Source of the DNA: Klebsiella pneumoniae
Lineage (GTDB): Bacteria > Pseudomonadota > Gammaproteobacteria > Pseudomonadales > UBA5518
NCBI GenBank assembly: GCA_945862145.1
Contig: CAMAXE010000001.1
Span: 1-64,000, forward strand
DNA length: 64,000 nucleotides
Reading direction: 5' to 3'
The notes beneath the pieces are model-generated. The model was given only the letters and a program-made list of their open reading frames with translations. It was not told the origin of the DNA and did no database searches. Shown here piece by piece: positions 1-7,550 of the stretch; position 1 is the first letter of the stretch, and each line of letters starts with the position of its first letter. Both the position numbers and the translations under genes were made by a program.

Positions 1-1788
1 CAGGACCTTTTCGACCTTGCGCATCACGGCATCGGTGCGCTCGAGCGAGGAGGCGTCGGGCAGCATGAGATTTACCAGCAGGAAGCCCTGGTCCTCGTCG
101 GGCACGAAACCGGTGGGGACCCGCGTGGCAAGCAGCGCGATCAGGCCCACGATGCCGCCGATAATCAGCATGCTGCGCCCGAGCTTGCGCACTAGCATGC
201 CGGTGAATCCGACGTAGGCATTGGTGCCGCGCCCGAACATGGCGTTGAAGCGATCGAAGAAGGGCGTGAGCCAGCTCTTCTCGCCGTGGGTGGGCTTCAG
301 CAGTTTTGCCGCGAGCGCGGGCGACAACGTGAGCGCATTGAACGCCGAGAGCAGCACGGAAATGGCGATCGTGATGGCGAACTGCTGGTAAAAGCGGCCA
401 GTGATGCCGGGAATGAACGCCACGGGAATGAACACGGCCGCCAGAATGAGCGCGATGGCCACCACGGGCCCGGAGACTTCTTTCATGGCCTTCAACGTCG
501 CCTCGCGCGGCGTGAGTCCCTGCTCGATATGGTGCATCACCGCCTCGACCACCACGATGGCGTCGTCGACCACGATGCCGATCGCGAGCACCAGCCCCAG
601 CAGCGAGAGCACGTTGATCGAGAACCCGAGCAGCGGAAAGAACATGAAGGCGCCGATCAGCGACACCGGCACCGTGAGAAGGGGAATGAGAGTCGCGCGC
701 CAGTTCTGCAGGAACATGAAGACGACGATAATCACCAGCACGATGGCTTCGAAAAGCGTGTGCACAATCTCTTTGATGCCTTCGCTCACGGGCAGCGTGG
801 TGTCGAGTGACACCGTGTAGCCCAGATCCTGCGGGAAAGCGCCGGCCAGACCGTCCATGGTCTGGCGCACTTTTTTCGCCACAGCGAGCGCGTTGGTGCC
901 GGGGATCTGGTAGATCGCCATGATCGCGCCGGGCTTGCCGTTGTAGCGGCCGATCGCGTTGTAGAGCTGAGTGCCCAGCTCGATCCGTGCCACATCGCGC
1001 ATCAGCACCTGCGTGCCGTCGGCATTCGAGCGCACGATGATCTTGCCGAACTCTTCCTCGTTCAGCAGCCGGCCCCGGGTTTTCACTGTGTAGGTGTATT
1101 CGGTGCCGGGCGCGGCAGGCGCGCCGCCGATCTGGCCGGCCGGGCTCAGCGTGTTCTGCTGCGAGATGGCATTCACGATGTCGGGCACCGTGAGTCCGAG
1201 GTTCGCGATACGGTCGGGGCGCAGCCATATGCGCATCGCGTAGTCGCTGCCGCCGAAAAGGTTCACCTGTCCCACGCCAGGTATGCGGGCAAGGCTATCG
1301 GTGATGTTCAGGCTGGCGTAGTTCGAGAGGAAACTGCTGTCGTAGGTGCCGGCCGGAGACTTGAGCGAGATGATCAGCAGCGGGAAGGAGAGTGATTTCT
1401 TCACCGACACGCCCACGTTCTTCACTGCCTGCGGCAGGGCCGGCATGGCCTCGGACACGCGGTTCTGCGTGAGTACGTTCGCCATGTCGAGGTTGGTGCC
1501 CACCTCGAAGCTCACCTTCAGGGTGAAGGAGCCGTCGTTGGCGTTGGTCGATTTCATGTAGATCATGTTCTCGACGCCGTTCATCTTCTGCTCGAGCGGC
1601 GTGGCCACCGAGGCCTCGACGTCGGTGGCGCTGGCGCCCGTGAAACTGGTGCTCACCTGCACCATCGGTGGCACGATCTCGGGATATTGCGCGATCGGCA
1701 GACCCGACATCGCCACGGCGCCGAGCAGCACCATGATGATCGAGATCACCATCGCCACGATGGGGCGGTCGACAAAAAAAGACGACAT
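1..1788 (-). CDS. RND multidrug efflux permease (AcrB/MexB type), C-terminal part missing at window edge
   Basis: Inner-membrane proton-driven drug exporter subunit of a tripartite RND pump. The frame is open from the start at 1788 through the left edge (596 codons seen, against about 1,030-1,050 in the family). The N-terminus MSSFFVDRPIVAMV is the usual HAE1 start with TM1. GIVVDDAIVVVE near residue 400 is the TM4 segment with the paired proton-relay aspartates, and the porter-domain text between TM1 and TM2 is normal. The start lies 7 bp after the stop of the adaptor gene, so the two are cotranscribed. Substrate cannot be told from sequence. No outer-membrane factor gene is visible; it would lie left of the window or elsewhere. 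Confidence 0.95.
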   Translation of the reverse strand, partial: MSSFFVDRPIVAMVISIIMVLLGAVAMSGLPIAQYPEIVPPMVQVSTSFTGASATDVEASVATPLEQKMNGVENMIYMKSTNANDGSFTLKVSFEVGTNLDMANVLTQNRVSEAMPALPQAVKNVGVSVKKSLSFPLLIISLKSPAGTYDSSFLSNYASLNITDSLARIPGVGQVNLFGGSDYAMRIWLRPDRIANLGLTVPDIVNAISQQNTLSPAGQIGGAPAAPGTEYTYTVKTRGRLLNEEEFGKIIVRSNADGTQVLMRDVARIELGTQLYNAIGRYNGKPGAIMAIYQIPGTNALAVAKKVRQTMDGLAGAFPQDLGYTVSLDTTLPVSEGIKEIVHTLFEAIVLVIIVVFMFLQNWRATLIPLLTVPVSLIGAFMFFPLLGFSINVLSLLGLVLAIGIVVDDAIVVVEAVMHHIEQGLTPREATLKAMKEVSGPVVAIALILAAVFIPVAFIPGITGRFYQQFAITIAISVLLSAFNALTLSPALAAKLLKPTHGEKSWLTPFFDRFNAMFGRGTNAYVGFTGMLVRKLGRSMLIIGGIVGLIALLATRVPTGFVPDEDQGFLLVNLMLPDASSLERTDAVMRKVEKVL

Positions 1789-1795
1789 GGTGGTA

Positions 1796-2962
1796 TCAGC
1801 CCCCGCCCGCGCTGGCGGGCTCCGCGGTGGAGTCCTCGGGGGTGACAGGTGCAGGGCTTGCGTGCACGAGCATGCCGTCACGCAGTCGCTGCAGGCCTTC
1901 GGAAACCACCTTCTCGCCGGGTTGCAGCCCGGATTCGATCACCCACAGGCTTCCTACGCGCGGGCCCACTTTCACGGTACGCGTGCTCACCTTGTTGTCG
2001 CTGCCCACCACCGCCACCGTGTGCAGGCTCTGCAGCTCCTGCACCGCACGTTGCGGCACCACCATGGCATCGCGCCGCAGCTCCCACTCGATCCGTGCCC
2101 GGCCGTACTGGCCGGGGCGAATGAGACGCGCGGGATTGGGGAATGCGAACTGCAGCGTCAGGGTGCCGGTGGTCGCGTCGATGGCGCGCTCAACGCCCTC
2201 GAGCTTGCCGGGGTAACGGTGGGTGCTGCCATCGGCGAGCAGCAACTGGATGGGGACGGCGTTTTCACCAGGTTTGGTGCCGGTCTCATCGAAGTGCCGG
2301 GCAAAGCGCAGGTAGTCCGACTCGTTGATGCCCGCGCGGAAGAAAATCGGGTCGACCTGCGAGACGGTGGTGAGCAGCGTGCTCTCGCCGCGTCCGACCA
2401 GGTTGCCGGCCATGACGAGGGTGGTGCCCACCACGCCGTCGACTGGCGCATCGATGCGGGTGTAGGAGAGATCCAGCGCTGCCTTGTCGAGCGCGGCCTT
2501 TGCGGCGTCGCGCTGGGCGCGGGCGGCGGTCTCGTTGCTGTCTGCGTTGTCGAGCTCCTGCAGGCTCACGGCTTGCTGCGCCGCAAGGGGCTTCAGCCGG
2601 GCTGCTGCCACGCTGGCCTGGTCGAGGTGCGACTGCTGGGTGGCGAGATTGGCGCGTGCCTGGGCCATGGCGGCCTCGAGCGGGCGCGGATCTATCCGAT
2701 ACAGCGGTGTGCCCTTGGTGACGAAGGCGCCATCGGTGAACGTGACGCTGTCGAGAAAACCCTCGACCCGGGCGCGGATCTGTACGTCCTGGGAGCCGCG
2801 GCTCTGTCCCACAAGCTCCATATAGACGGGCACGTCCTGCGTGATCACGGGGGTGACATAGACCTCGGGGGTCGGGGCCGCTGGTGGTCCCCCGCGGGAG
2901 CACGCGCCGATGAAGCCAATGCAAAGCAGCACCGTGGTGAGTTGGCGGTTGAACAGGATCAT
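1796..2962 (-). CDS. RND efflux periplasmic adaptor (membrane fusion) lipoprotein, AcrA/MexA family
   Basis: 388 aa. It links the RND permease to an outer-membrane channel. The N-terminus has a lipoprotein signal ending in the lipobox IGAC (Cys about residue 21). It is followed by the biotinyl-lipoyl-like segment (residues about 60-90 and 185-205, DAPVDGVVG), a helical hairpin with coiled coil (about 100-180, rich in A, Q, L and R), a beta-barrel and a membrane-proximal domain. Length is normal for the family. It is the first gene of a two-gene operon with the permease downstream. The 222 bp upstream hold no gene and presumably its promoter. No local regulator gene is visible. Confidence 0.94.
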   Translation of the reverse strand: MILFNRQLTTVLLCIGFIGACSRGGPPAAPTPEVYVTPVITQDVPVYMELVGQSRGSQDVQIRARVEGFLDSVTFTDGAFVTKGTPLYRIDPRPLEAAMAQARANLATQQSHLDQASVAAARLKPLAAQQAVSLQELDNADSNETAARAQRDAAKAALDKAALDLSYTRIDAPVDGVVGTTLVMAGNLVGRGESTLLTTVSQVDPIFFRAGINESDYLRFARHFDETGTKPGENAVPIQLLLADGSTHRYPGKLEGVERAIDATTGTLTLQFAFPNPARLIRPGQYGRARIEWELRRDAMVVPQRAVQELQSLHTVAVVGSDNKVSTRTVKVGPRVGSLWVIESGLQPGEKVVSEGLQRLRDGMLVHASPAPVTPEDSTAEPASAGGG

Positions 2963-3184
2963 GTGGCGCGATCTCCGCCTTTTATCGTGGGTCTGGACCT
3001 GCCTGCGGACTGCGGACTGCGGGCGCTGAGGGCTTTCCGGGGCGGAACTTTCTCACGGAGGACGCGGCGACGTCACGCCATTTGCGCCATCCGATGATCA
3101 AAGTTCCGTTTCCGGGGCCCTCGCCTCGTCCCGCGATTCCCGCTACTGCTCGTGAAGGACGCCCGGACCCAGCCCGGTGGCGGA

Positions 3185-3538
3185 TCACTTCAGGCGAACG
3201 TCGAAATGCTTGCGGACATCTTCTTCGATGGTCCAGGTGCCTTTGAAATCATGCTCGACCACGAATGCATCCCCCGCCTTCACCGTCACCGGGGTGCCGC
3301 CATCGGGGGTAATGGTGATGCGGCCCGCGATCAGGACCACATATTCATAGGCGCTGTAGGTGGCGTGGTAGCTGCCCTTGGTGCATTCCCAGATCCCTGA
3401 CGCCATGTTGCCGTCCGCGGATGCGTGCAGCACCCATGTTTTCATCGCAGGACTCCCGGCCGTTTTGATCCAGCCGTCCAGATCATCAGTCGATGGCTCC
3501 ATGCCTTGGGTTACGGGCAATTTGACGATGGTTTGCAT
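3185..3538 (-). CDS. Cupin-domain protein (Cupin_3 / DUF861-like)
   Basis: 117-aa single-domain cupin. Strands such as EYVVLIAGRITITPDGG followed by TVKAGDAFVVEHDFKGTW match the G-(X)n-P-G-D-like second cupin motif of the EutQ/ureidoglycine-aminohydrolase-like Cupin_3 group. The usual metal-binding His cluster of motif 1 is weak (only HATYSAYEY), so a catalytic role is uncertain; ligand binding or structural use is possible. It stands alone between the efflux operon and the toxin-antitoxin pair. The start at 3538 is the first ATG of the domain. The 296 bp upstream carry only weak overlapping open frames that I do not believe. Confidence 0.8.
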   Translation of the reverse strand: MQTIVKLPVTQGMEPSTDDLDGWIKTAGSPAMKTWVLHASADGNMASGIWECTKGSYHATYSAYEYVVLIAGRITITPDGGTPVTVKAGDAFVVEHDFKGTWTIEEDVRKHFDVRLK

Positions 3539-3834
3539 TCTGGTCTCCGATTGGGTGCAGGGTGCTGCCCGGCGCCATCAGCCCCTGCAGATGGGCAGCG
3601 CCGGTCATTACCGCATCATAGTCGCGGATGACGTCGGGTATGCCGAAGGGCTCAGGGTGAATTCCGCCGTCATCAGTCAAGTACAAGGCAGCCCGCGCGG
3701 TCGCGATCCGGCAGATCCTGCTCCACATCCTCCCCGGTGATCCCGGGTTTTCCACGCCGATCCCGGGTCTCCACCAACGGCATCCTTGGTGCCCTCGTTG
3801 CCTTGAGCGAGCGAGTGTTGGTATTGTCTACAAC

Positions 3835-4131
3835 ATGAAGGCGATCGAGCTCTACCGTCGGCGGCTGGTGATGGCTGAGAACAAGTTCGCTGAACTTGTG
3901 CTCTGGCGTCTTCCCCGTCCACTGGTCGGCTCCAGGCATTCATACAAGTACCGATTGGCCTACGTTGTTGATGGAGTGTGCGTGCTGCGCCTCGACAACG
4001 AGGCAGGCAAGGGAGATCACCGGCACCGGGACGGCGTGGAATCCCGCTACCGGTTTACGCCCCCCGAGCGGCTCGTCACGGATTTCCAGCGGGACATCGA
4101 GAGGTGGGAGCATGAAAACGGTGATTCTTGA
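3835..4131 (+). CDS. TumE-like toxin of a type II toxin-antitoxin pair (DUF6516 family)
   Basis: 98 aa. The sequence is typical of the TumE/DUF6516 proteins: a start of the form MKAxELYRRRLVxxENKFAELVLW, then a central YKYRLAYVVDGVCVLRLDNEAGKGDHRH block and a C-terminal FTPPERLVTDFQRDIERW. The family is the small toxin-like partner of an HTH antitoxin, and the order here (toxin first, antitoxin overlapping by 20 bp) fits. The biochemical target is not evident from sequence. The surroundings (truncated ABC ATPase gene downstream, a VapC remnant 2.3 kb away) suggest the pair arrived by transfer or survived in a rearranged region. Confidence 0.8.
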   Translation: MKAIELYRRRLVMAENKFAELVLWRLPRPLVGSRHSYKYRLAYVVDGVCVLRLDNEAGKGDHRHRDGVESRYRFTPPERLVTDFQRDIERWEHENGDS

Positions 4132-4459
4132 GGTTCGCTCACCGGCGGATACCTTTGACGAATTCGCGGCATCCTGGGCGAGTGGCAAACCGCAGAAGGC
4201 GGCCCGCATCAGTTTTGCCTCTCCAGAGCTCCTCTGGAAGGTACTCACAGCGAAGCGATGGGAGCTCCTCAAGGCAATGTGTGGTGCGGGTCCGGTCTCT
4301 ATTCGGGAGGCCGCCCGCCGGGTAGGTCGCGACGTCAAAGGTGTGCACGGCGACATCGTTGCGTTGCTCACCGCCGGCATTCTCTGCAGGACCGACGCCG
4401 GCGCCATCGAATTCCCCTACGAGGCCATCAAGGTAGAGTTTCTGCTGCAGGCCGCGTAA
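4112..4459 (+). CDS. TumA-like antitoxin, winged-helix DNA-binding protein
   Basis: 115 aa. The ATG at 4112 lies inside the 3' end of the toxin gene (20-bp overlap), implying translational coupling. An N-terminal beta-rich part (MKTVILEVRSPADTFDEFA) is followed by a MarR/ArsR-like helix-turn-helix: WELLKAMCGAGPVSIREAARRVGRDVKGVHGDIVALLTAGI at about residues 48-92, then a short wing. This is the architecture of HTH antitoxins paired with TumE-type proteins. It probably neutralises the toxin and autoregulates the operon. An open reading frame in the same frame extends upstream of 4112, but no protein-like sequence is seen there, so the internal start is chosen. Confidence 0.78.
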   Translation: MKTVILEVRSPADTFDEFAASWASGKPQKAARISFASPELLWKVLTAKRWELLKAMCGAGPVSIREAARRVGRDVKGVHGDIVALLTAGILCRTDAGAIEFPYEAIKVEFLLQAA

Positions 4460-4513
4460 ATCCGCAATATGGGCCCCTGACAAGACGTACTCGACACGCT
4501 CAAACGGGTTCGG

Positions 4514-4573
4514 TCACACGTGCAGAAGGGAGAAGCGCCTTGCCGACTTCACCAGTCCTCGTGCGCGGATCAT
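4514..4573 (-). pseudogene. 5' stub of an amino-acid ABC transporter ATP-binding gene
   Basis: The ATG at 4573 overlaps the TGA of the permease gene in the ATGA arrangement typical of coupled ABC operons. The first codons read MIRARGLVKS, the standard opening of polar-amino-acid ABC ATPases (GlnQ type). After about ten codons the similarity ends and a stop follows at codon 20. No Walker A, signature or Walker B motif occurs in the remaining sequence down to the TumE/TumA pair. The gene has therefore lost nearly all of its length, with the break at roughly 4,515-4,545. The transporter must either borrow an ATPase from elsewhere or be dead. Confidence 0.7.
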
Positions 4574-6162
4574 GTGCGTGCCTCCGCCGTACGGCCCTGC
4601 CTGGGGTCTGTGCGTCTCTCGAGGTAGTCGAGCGCCTGTATCAGCACCCAGGAGATCAGGAAGTACAGGATGGCAACGGTGACCAGCGGGAAGAAGGCAT
4701 CGAAGGTGCGGCTGCGGATGATGTCCGAGGCCTTGGTGAGGTCCTCCACCGCCACGTAACCCACGATGGAGGTCAGCTTGACCATCGAGATGAACTCCCC
4801 CTTGTACACGGGCAGGATGCGCTGCAACGCTTGCGGCAGCACGATGTGGCGGAAGGTGTCGATCCGGGAGAAACCCATCGCGATGCCCGCCTCGGTCTGG
4901 CCGCGGTCGATGCTCTCGATGCCGGTGCGGAACATCTCCGAGGTATATGCGCCGAAATTGAGCCCGAAGGCGAAGACCGCGACCAGGATCGGGCTGATGT
5001 CTACCGAGGCGAAGACCACGTAGAAGATGAGCATCAGCAGCACCAGCACCGGCAGCCCGCGCATCAGGCTGATGTAGAGCATCGCACTGCGGCGCACGAG
5101 CGTATTCCGGGACATGCGCATGTAGCAGATCAGCGCCCCGAGCAGCGTGCCGAAGACGCAGGAGAGGACCGCCAGCAACACCGTGGTCTTCAAGCCGCTC
5201 CACAGGAGGAGGTAGCGGCTCTCGCGGATGATGTTGTTGTGGAAACTCTCCCGCAGACCGGCCCCGAACGAGGCCTCGACCGGCGGCGTGGCAGTCGCCT
5301 GTACCGCACCCGCGATATCACTCGCACGCACGAAGACGTGCATCTCGTAGGTGTGGTAGGACTCGGAAAAATCGATGCGCTCGCGCCGCTCCGGCGTGAT
5401 GGACATGCCGGTGACGATGAGGTCGATCTTGCCGGAGGCGAGCGAGGGGATCAGTGCGCCGAAGTCCGCGGTGCTCCACACGGGGCGGCGGCCGATGCTA
5501 GTGGCGAAGCGCTCGGCCAGTTCCACCTCGTAGCCGACCAGCCGGTTGTCCTTCACCGCCACCTGCGGCAAACCGACGATCGCATTGCCTACCGCCAGCG
5601 GCGGTGCATCCGGCGCGAACTGGATCGGCGGCATGGTGGTGTCGGATTGTTCGATCCAGCGCCGCTCCATGTCCGCGTGGGTGCCGTCGGCACGGATCTG
5701 TGCGAGGAAGGCGTCGAACTGCGCCCGCAGATCCGCACTGTCCTTGCGAAAGGCCGCGCCCACCTCCAATTCGAAGATCGGCGGGCCCAGGGTGGCGAGC
5801 CCCGGGCGTGTCGCCAAGTTTGGTTTGAGGACATCGGAGGGAGCAATACTCGCATCCGCCTTGCCTGCCTCGACGGCGATAAAAAGGTCCGCCACGGTAA
5901 GGAACTGCAGCAGCGTGGCCCCGGGCCAGTTCTTGTGGACCCAGACGTCCTGCGCGGAGCCCTGCATCACGGCGATGCGCAAGCTGGAGGCGTCTTCTGG
6001 CTGGCGCAATTGCAGGCCCTGCCCCTGCGAGGAGACCTGCATCGCAGAGGCCTTGTCGCGGGATGGGCCAGCCTGTGTGCTTGCATCGCCGTCTTCGGCC
6101 ACGGCGTCGATTGCCATGAAGATCGAGGCGGCAAGCGCCAATACGCGTAGAAGGCCTAGCAT
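4570..6162 (-). CDS. Amino-acid ABC transporter, substrate-binding domain fused to permease, binding lobes in swapped order
   Basis: 530 aa. Polar-amino-acid uptake system component. Residues 1-22 are a signal peptide. Residues about 60-172 match the second half of a type-3 periplasmic binding protein (LRIAVMQGSAQDVWVHKN through IRADGTHADMERRWIEQ). Residues about 186-281 match the first half (LVGYEVELAERFATSIG, DLIVTGMSITPERR). Residues about 311-512 are a HisM/GlnP-like permease with the EAA loop EAGIAMGFSRIDTFRHIVLPQA. The usual order is first half, second half, permease, so the binding domain is either circularly permuted or the product of a deletion between two tandem binding domains. The ATPase gene downstream is destroyed, so function is doubtful. 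Confidence 0.85.
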   Translation of the reverse strand: MLGLLRVLALAASIFMAIDAVAEDGDASTQAGPSRDKASAMQVSSQGQGLQLRQPEDASSLRIAVMQGSAQDVWVHKNWPGATLLQFLTVADLFIAVEAGKADASIAPSDVLKPNLATRPGLATLGPPIFELEVGAAFRKDSADLRAQFDAFLAQIRADGTHADMERRWIEQSDTTMPPIQFAPDAPPLAVGNAIVGLPQVAVKDNRLVGYEVELAERFATSIGRRPVWSTADFGALIPSLASGKIDLIVTGMSITPERRERIDFSESYHTYEMHVFVRASDIAGAVQATATPPVEASFGAGLRESFHNNIIRESRYLLLWSGLKTTVLLAVLSCVFGTLLGALICYMRMSRNTLVRRSAMLYISLMRGLPVLVLLMLIFYVVFASVDISPILVAVFAFGLNFGAYTSEMFRTGIESIDRGQTEAGIAMGFSRIDTFRHIVLPQALQRILPVYKGEFISMVKLTSIVGYVAVEDLTKASDIIRSRTFDAFFPLVTVAILYFLISWVLIQALDYLERRTDPRQGRTAEART

Positions 6163-6167
6163 CGCAT

Positions 6168-6260
6168 TTTCCCGATATCTGAATCCTCACTACTGAGAAT
6201 CATTCGGCGGTCACGCGCTGTCAACCGCTGTCCAGACCTCTAAAAAATCAAGCACTGACG
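6168..6260 (-). promoter_or_regulatory. Possible promoter of the ABC transporter gene with a Fur-box-like half
   Basis: Reading leftward, a TTGACA lies at 6218-6223, with the weak -10 candidate GATTCT 17 bp further on. Between it and the start codon lies TGAGAATCATTC on the plus strand (6194-6205), which resembles half of a Fur box. Both are short matches and neither is proven; Fur control of an amino-acid-type transporter would be unusual. Confidence 0.25.
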
Positions 6261-6415
6261 CAGCCCTTCATGCCACAAACAGCGAAATGCCCGGCACTGG
6301 GCTTCGGCACGTTCGGCGGGCCGCGTTGTAATCATCTGATCGGTTATCGCCGAGGCCGGGTTTGCGTGGGGCTTGCCCTCGGACCCGGTGGGGTATCTGC
6401 TGTTCCCGCGAGGTT

Positions 6416-6660
6416 TTACTCCAGCGGGTTACGGTGCGTGATGCCCGGAAACCTGCGGAAGTCGTAATCGGCGGAGCAAATCGTTGCGCCCAGTTCCAGA
6501 GCCAGTGCGGCGATGTGTGCGTCCGACGTCAGGTTGCCCGAGGCGCCACTCGCGCCGAGCAGGTTGCGGAAAACAGGCCAGTGCCGGCCAGCTCGCGTGT
6601 GATCTCTTCATCTTCCAGCGCATCAGCGAGCGCCAACGCCTTGCGCAGGTCATAACCCGG
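6416..6660 (-). pseudogene. VapC-type PIN-domain toxin remnant
   Basis: From 6568 down to a TAA at 6416 the minus strand encodes 50 residues matching the C-terminal third of VapC ribonuclease toxins: SGNLTSDAHIAALALELG, then ATICSADYDFRRFPGITH and NPLE. This includes the conserved aspartates of the PIN active site (SDAH and SADYDF). The N-terminal two thirds are missing and there is no start codon. Immediately upstream, in another frame (about 6,569-6,660), DLRKALALADALEDEEITREL reads like the tail of a small antitoxin. The arrangement suggests a vapBC locus destroyed by deletion before or during growth of the adjoining repeat array. Confidence 0.65.
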
Positions 6661-6727
6661 ACAAGGTGGGGGCGCAGCTCTACCGCGCGGACGCGCTGCG
6701 GCTGGAATACGGGCTGGAGCGGACGGC

Positions 6728-7518
6728 GATTTCCGTAACCAGAGTGCCAAGGCACGTCTGGCGTGGCATTTCTGATGGCTGACGACAGTGACGCTGCGAC
6801 TCCAGCCTCGTAGGAGCGGGCCATGCCCGCGACAAGGGCATGGACGTTCGCGCCAGCGCCGGGTCGCGCGCATGGCGCGCTCCTACATCTCTTGGGTCGC
6901 GCGCATGGCGCGCTCCTACCACCGTGATCGCGGTTGTGCCTGTGTGATACCCCGCGAGGAAGCCGTGCCCGCAACCAGCGCGTCCGCTGCGCCGGCCACG
7001 CTCGCGACCGAGCGGTTCGCGCAGCGGTTACTGTGATGGAAGCCAATGACGACTTCCGCAACGAAACGGCGACTGCCCGTGTGGCGTGGCATTTTTGATC
7101 GGCGGCGGTAGTGACGTCGCGATCCGTAGGAGCGGGCCATGCCCGCGACAAGGGCATGGACGTTCGCGCCAGCGCCGGGTCGCGCGCATGGCGCGCTCCT
7201 ACCACCGTGATCGCGGCTGTGCCTGTGTGATACCCCGCGAGGAAGCCGTGCCCGCAACCAGCGCGTCCGCTGCGCCGGCCACGCCCGCGACCGAGCAGTT
7301 CGCGCAGCGGTTACTGTGATGGCAGCCAATGACGATTTCCGCAACGAGACGGCGACCGCGCGTGTGGCGTGGCATTTTTGATCGGCGGCCGCAGTGACGT
7401 CGCGACCCGTAGGAGCGGGCCATGCCCACGACAAGGGCATGGACGTTCGCGCCAGCGCCGGGTCGCGCGCATGGCGCGCTCCTACATCTCCTGGGTCGCG
7501 CGCGCGGCGCGCTCCTAC
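6728..7518. repeat. Tandem repeat array of REP-like inverted elements (about 2.7 units of 283 bp)
   Basis: Each unit begins near a GTGGCGTGGCATTT block (6758, 7081, 7364) and contains a forward element GTAGGAGCGGGCCATG (at 6810, 7126, 7409) and one or two inverted copies ending in GCGCGCTCCTAC (6863-6886, 6896-6919, 7179-7202, 7462-7485, 7495-7518). The last two units are 283 bp apart. The first is longer because it holds an extra inverted element. Forward and inverted elements pair as in BIME/REP doublets, and the GTAG end is the hallmark of REPs mobilised by RAYT transposases. No RAYT gene is present in the window. Confidence 0.9.
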
Positions 7519-7550
7519 CGTCTGTTACGGGCTGACGCGTTACACGGCTC

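Larger units (their letters stand above)
6206..7550. other. 1.3-kb stretch without an intact gene: toxin remnant plus REP-like repeat array
   Basis: The left part (6206-6415) shows no recognisable feature. 6416-6660 holds a broken VapC-type toxin remnant. About 6,660-6,727 reads open on the plus strand (NPDKVGAQLYRADALRLEY) but I cannot assign it. 6,728-7,518 is a tandem array of REP-like inverted repeats that ends 33 bp before the stop of the flavin reductase gene on the minus strand. Confidence 0.7.

Noticed and set aside
1565-3097. Long open frame on the plus strand opposite the RND adaptor gene
   Set aside because: It is the antisense of a clear RND adaptor with lipobox; its translation is His/Arg/Gly-rich with no recognisable domain, as is common opposite GC-rich genes.
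3486-3755. 89-codon minus-strand frame upstream of and overlapping the cupin gene
   Set aside because: GIPDVIRDYDAVMTGAAHLQGL looks mildly protein-like but there is no family match I recognise, no ribosome-binding site, and it overlaps the cupin start in another frame.
4258-6150. 630-codon open frame opposite the ABC transporter gene
   Set aside because: Arg/Asp/Gly/His-rich low-information translation, antisense to a gene with signal peptide and permease motifs.
6660-6780. Possible C-terminal transposase fragment on the plus strand (NPDKVGAQLYRADALRLEYGLE)
   Set aside because: Too short and without a recognised motif; left unassigned.
6728-7518. CRISPR array
   Set aside because: Repeats are in both orientations and embedded in a duplicated 283-bp unit, with no unique spacers of constant length and no cas genes.
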